The position numbers were made by a program, and so were the translations under genes. The notes beneath the pieces were generated by a model. That model saw only the letters and a program-made list of their open reading frames with translations. It was not told where the DNA came from and made no database searches. Positions 61,187-64,000 of a stretch of 64,000 nt of DNA are shown in pieces. Every line of letters starts with the position of its first letter. Within the stretch, counting starts at the first letter, position 1. The DNA comes from Novosphingobium fuchskuhlense (GTDB lineage: Bacteria > Pseudomonadota > Alphaproteobacteria > Sphingomonadales > Sphingomonadaceae): the NCBI RefSeq assembly GCF_001519075.1, contig NZ_KQ954244.1, forward strand, positions 1,603,991 through 1,667,990. The letters are read 5' to 3'.

Positions 61187-62710
61187 TCAGGGTGTTGCCG
61201 GCTGGATCCGGCGCTGGCGCAGGCTGTCGACGATCTCGCCGAGGAGGCCGAGGATTTCCGCGAAAAGCGGGTGTCCGGCAAGGCGCAGGGCGGCGAACCA
61301 GAGCAGCGCGCCCATTCCGGCGCTTCCCAGCATCTGCAGCGCGCCTGCCTCGGCAGGGGGCGCGAGGAGCCGGTAGCCGATCAGGGCCGGGGCCACAGCG
61401 GCGGCGGTGACGATGAGGCTGCGCAGATAGATCGTCGCCAGATCGCGCCAGCGGAAGCCGAGCATATCCTGCATGAACGGCGCGTAGATCACCATGAACA
61501 CGAGACCATGGCCAAAGCGCGAGATGGCGACCCAGATGAGGCCGAAGGGCGCTGCGAGCGCCAGCAGCAGGACCGAGGCCGCGGTCTCGATCACGTTGCG
61601 GCGGATGAGGCTGCGCATCCGGTCCAGCAGCAGCGGCAGATCGCCGTTGAGCGGCAGCGCCACATAGCACAGCTGCGATAGCGCGACCCACACGAGCAGC
61701 GGTGCCGCGGCGATCCAGCGCGTGCCGTAGAGCAGGTGGATGATCGGCTCGGCAAGGACCGCGATGCCGGCCATCGCCGGCCAGGTCACCCCGGTATAGG
61801 CCGCCACCACGCGCAGATAAGGCGGCCCGAGTGGCTCGCCGGCGTCGCGCACGCGGCGGAAGGCGGGGTAGAACACGCCGGTTACCGCACCCGCGACCAG
61901 CAGGCGCAGCTGGAGCGCGAGGCCCGAGGCACGGGCGAACAGGCCGACCGCGATGGTATCGATCAGGCGGCCGATAACGAGTTCGGGCGCGCGGCTGGTG
62001 ACGGAGTTGCAGACCGCCTGTGCACTGTTGGTGCCGCCGAGCTTGAACAGCGGTGCCGCGCCCGCGATGCGCAGCGGCCAGGGCAGCATCAGCCCGGCGC
62101 GCCACTGGCTGACGAGCAGCCGAGCGCCTTGCTGGGCAAAAGCGCCCCAGGCGAGCGCCAGCGCGCCATAGCCGAGCACGCCGAGGGTGATCGCGGTCGC
62201 CGCGTTGGCGAGCGCCGAGCCGACCTCGATCATCGTGTTGGACTTGTAGTCCATGCGCCGCTGGCAGGTCGCCTGCGGCACGATCGCCAAGGGAACGAGG
62301 AGATAGGAGCAGGCGATCACCAGCGCGACGGGCCGCATCGCGGGATCGCGATAGAACGCGGCGATGGCGCCGGAGGCGAGGATCGCCAGAAGCGCGATGC
62401 TCCAGGCAAAGACGACCGAGATGGTGAAGGCGGTGTGCAGCTTGGCCGCCGTCAGTTCGCGCTCGCCGTTGATATAGCGGGTGACGCCGAAGTCCTGCAG
62501 GAACGCGACGAGCGTGACCGCGGCGAAGGCGATCGAGAACAGGCCAAGCTCGGCCGGCGAGATGAACCAGCGTGCGAGCACGATGCTCGTGGCGAACTGG
62601 AGCGCGAAGGACGTGTATTGCGAAACGAGGGCCCAGGCGGCGGCGGTGCGAACCGACATGACCGGGGGCTGTTCGGCAAGTTCCCTGACAAGGCGCTGTG
62701 TGCGGGTCAT
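61187..62710 (-). CDS. Wzx-like polysaccharide flippase
   Basis: A 507-residue polytopic protein with about 12-14 helices, matching the oligosaccharide flippase family: WALVSQYTSFALQFATSIVLARWFISPAELGLFSIAFA near the start, CQRRMDYKSNTMIEVGSALAN and WVALSQLCYVALPLNGDLPLLL. It should flip undecaprenyl-linked glycan across the inner membrane. The ATG lies 2 nt after the GT2 stop, so the two are coupled. Confidence 0.9.
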   Translation of the reverse strand: MTRTQRLVRELAEQPPVMSVRTAAAWALVSQYTSFALQFATSIVLARWFISPAELGLFSIAFAAVTLVAFLQDFGVTRYINGERELTAAKLHTAFTISVVFAWSIALLAILASGAIAAFYRDPAMRPVALVIACSYLLVPLAIVPQATCQRRMDYKSNTMIEVGSALANAATAITLGVLGYGALALAWGAFAQQGARLLVSQWRAGLMLPWPLRIAGAAPLFKLGGTNSAQAVCNSVTSRAPELVIGRLIDTIAVGLFARASGLALQLRLLVAGAVTGVFYPAFRRVRDAGEPLGPPYLRVVAAYTGVTWPAMAGIAVLAEPIIHLLYGTRWIAAAPLLVWVALSQLCYVALPLNGDLPLLLDRMRSLIRRNVIETAASVLLLALAAPFGLIWVAISRFGHGLVFMVIYAPFMQDMLGFRWRDLATIYLRSLIVTAAAVAPALIGYRLLAPPAEAGALQMLGSAGMGALLWFAALRLAGHPLFAEILGLLGEIVDSLRQRRIQPATP

Positions 62711-62712
62711 CG

Positions 62713-63777
62713 TCAGCCCTCGGTCTCGAGGAAGCTGGGATAGAGCGCGGAGCCGGCGGCGCCGCGGCTGTGCGCGCGGCGGCGCCAGCGCAGCATCGGC
62801 CGGGCGAGCGCGGGGAAGAGCTGCCAGAGCGTGAACGACAGCCGCCAGGTCAGGCCCGCGACCTGGCCGCGGGCCCGGCGCAGTTCGGCAAGGCCGCGGC
62901 GCGTATCACCATCGACGATGCAGTCGATCGCATGTTCGAAAGCGAGCGCGTCGCGGCTTTCGACGAGCAGGCGGTCCAGCAGCGGCACCTCCGGTGCGTC
63001 TGCGGGAAGCGCGGCGCGGGCCTTTTCGTAAGTGCGGATGTTGCCGAGCAGCATGCGGCCGGCGTTGGCCGAGGCGCTGCCGGGCCGGACGCGGTACTCA
63101 CCCAGCACGGCATCGACGTAGCGGGCTTTGCCGCCCAGCATCATCAGCCGGACCCAGAGATCGAAATCTTCCGATTGCGCCATGCGGGTATCGAAGCCGC
63201 CGATGGCTGCAAAGTCCGCCCGGCGGAAGGTGGTGCCAATATAAACGTTGAAGGAGCGGTCGAGCACATCGGCCAGCGTGCCGATTTCGGCCTGGGTACG
63301 CTCCACGCAAGTGCGCAGGCGCGCGACTGCACCGAAGATGAGCGCATTGCAGGTGACGAGGCGGACATCGGGATCCGCCTCGAGGATCGGCACGACCGTC
63401 GCTAGGTAGTCGGGACGGAAGAGGTCGTCACCGTCGAGCAGCGCGACCAGCGGCGCAGTGGCTGCCGCGATGGCTGTGTTGCGTGCGGTGGAGACGCCGT
63501 GATTGGCTGTCGCGAGAAAGCGGATGCGCGGATCGGCCAGAAAGGGGGCAACGGCACCCGCCACGTCATCGGGTGCGCCGTCATCGATCACGATGCATTC
63601 CCAGGCCGCGAGTGTCTGATGCTGGAGCGATGTCAGCGCCTCGGCAAGCAGATGGGCGACACCGTAAGCAGGGACGATGACGCTGACGCACGGGCCGGCA
63701 TGCGCGCGGGCATCACCGGCGCCTGGCGATCCTTCCGCAGGGGCAGGCGGGCGCACGTGGGGTGAATCGGTGGTCAT
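62713..63777 (-). CDS. GT2-family glycosyltransferase
   Basis: A 354-residue cytoplasmic GT-A enzyme: CVSVIVPAYGVAHLLAEALTSLQHQTL, IVIDDGAPDD (first Asp), NHGVSTARNTAI, LLDGDDLFRPDYL (DxD) and QSEDFDLWVRL (catalytic ED). The N-terminal 29 residues are low complexity. It heads a pair with the flippase and likely adds a sugar to the same glycan. Its promoter should lie in 63778-63960. Confidence 0.92.
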   Translation of the reverse strand: MTTDSPHVRPPAPAEGSPGAGDARAHAGPCVSVIVPAYGVAHLLAEALTSLQHQTLAAWECIVIDDGAPDDVAGAVAPFLADPRIRFLATANHGVSTARNTAIAAATAPLVALLDGDDLFRPDYLATVVPILEADPDVRLVTCNALIFGAVARLRTCVERTQAEIGTLADVLDRSFNVYIGTTFRRADFAAIGGFDTRMAQSEDFDLWVRLMMLGGKARYVDAVLGEYRVRPGSASANAGRMLLGNIRTYEKARAALPADAPEVPLLDRLLVESRDALAFEHAIDCIVDGDTRRGLAELRRARGQVAGLTWRLSFTLWQLFPALARPMLRWRRRAHSRGAAGSALYPSFLETEG

Positions 63778-63960
63778 CTCCGATCCGGACTAGCCTCAAG
63801 GCGCTTAAGGCTTTGCTTACGATAGCGAGTCGGAGATGATTTCGTTCGATTCCGGGCGATGGTTCTGCCCGGCAGCGATTTGGGACGCTGGCGCACTATC
63901 CGCAAAGCCCCTTGTTTCCGGAGGGTTTGCGACTTGTTTCAGAAAAAATGCAAAATCCCG

Positions 63961-63989
63961 TTGACGGGCCACAACCCCCTCCATATATG
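63961..63989 (+). promoter_or_regulatory. Strong rRNA-type promoter at the window edge
   Basis: TTGACG (63961-63966), a 17-nt spacer and TATATG (63984-63989), preceded by an A/T-rich stretch (about 63935-63957) that could be an UP-like element. This combination is typical of rRNA or tRNA operons in sphingomonads. The transcribed gene is outside the window. The stretch 63778-63934 shows no gene. Confidence 0.7.
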
Positions 63990-64000
63990 CCGCTCCACCA

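Noticed and set aside
1..64000. Prophage, insertion sequence, CRISPR or integron anywhere in the window
   Set aside because: No transposase, integrase, phage structural gene, cas gene or regularly spaced repeat-spacer array was seen; gene content is mostly core.

Overview
The window is one stretch of a high-GC alphaproteobacterial chromosome, most likely from the order Sphingomonadales (Novosphingobium or a near relative). The main signs are a circularly permuted two-piece tmRNA gene encoding the tag ANDNEALALAA, an alphaproteobacterial set of small conserved genes (DUF2794, DUF2066 beside hda, a CBP3-type chaperone beside yceD, bamE facing them), many GTG/TTG starts, and housekeeping genes packed with 4-nt stop/start overlaps. 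I see no prophage, insertion sequence, CRISPR array or complete rRNA or tRNA gene.

Layout. 1-1409 (minus): lemA plus two tandem TPM-domain genes, the second cut by the window edge. 1606-2445 (plus): mscL and ssrA. 2475-12419 (minus): lptD-surA-pdxA-rsmA, the E. coli order, then M20 hydrolase-astA-astB (arginine succinyltransferase pathway) and a small membrane protein. 12521-16617 (plus): pepA, DUF2256, Tat-exported M24 peptidase, holC, ndk, small orphan. 16614-19836 (minus): MFS, a purN-YjbR fusion and purM. 19946-23309 (plus): DUF2066, hda, cysE, DUF2794 and a TTG-start lipoprotein. 23317-26444 (minus): SDR, ilvE with an odd leader region, and a proline-rich lipoprotein. 26470-28301 (plus): tlyA, tspO, ubiK. 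Then metZ (minus), a PMT-type glycosyltransferase (plus) facing a GT2-GtrA fusion (minus) across a long palindrome, leuB and recO (minus), apaG, a LysR regulator and a GGDEF-EAL protein (plus), Bcr-type efflux (minus), dinB (plus), NUDIX, dps and nhaA (minus), an NfrB/NfrA-like pair, TauE-TIGR02186 and a HerA-like ATPase (plus). 48729-53147 (minus): CBP3-yceD-MATE, then an animal-type haem peroxidase behind an AT-rich segment. 53334-55821 (plus): bamE and hslVU. 55831-63777 (minus, apart from a DUF1737 gene): POT transporter behind a 17-bp tandem repeat, a secreted protein, an Atm1-type ABC exporter, a two-DTG aspartyl protease, a Wzx-like flippase and a GT2. The last 40 bases hold a strong rRNA-type promoter pointing out of the window.

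Functional themes. Outer-membrane assembly is served by lptD, surA and bamE. Amino-acid metabolism is served by astAB, ilvE, leuB, metZ and cysE. Purine synthesis, replication control and repair are covered by purN/purM, hda, holC, dinB and recO, and proteostasis by ssrA and hslVU. Several loci carry envelope-glycan or glycosyl-transfer genes: PMT/GtrA, NfrAB-like, flippase/GT2.

Most worth a second look: the ilvE leader (an 18-codon ORF with a 14-nt perfect Shine-Dalgarno followed by three hairpins), the mini NfrB/NfrA pair, the purN-YjbR fusion, the M20 hydrolase as a possible AstE replacement, and the dispersed or palindromic repeats.
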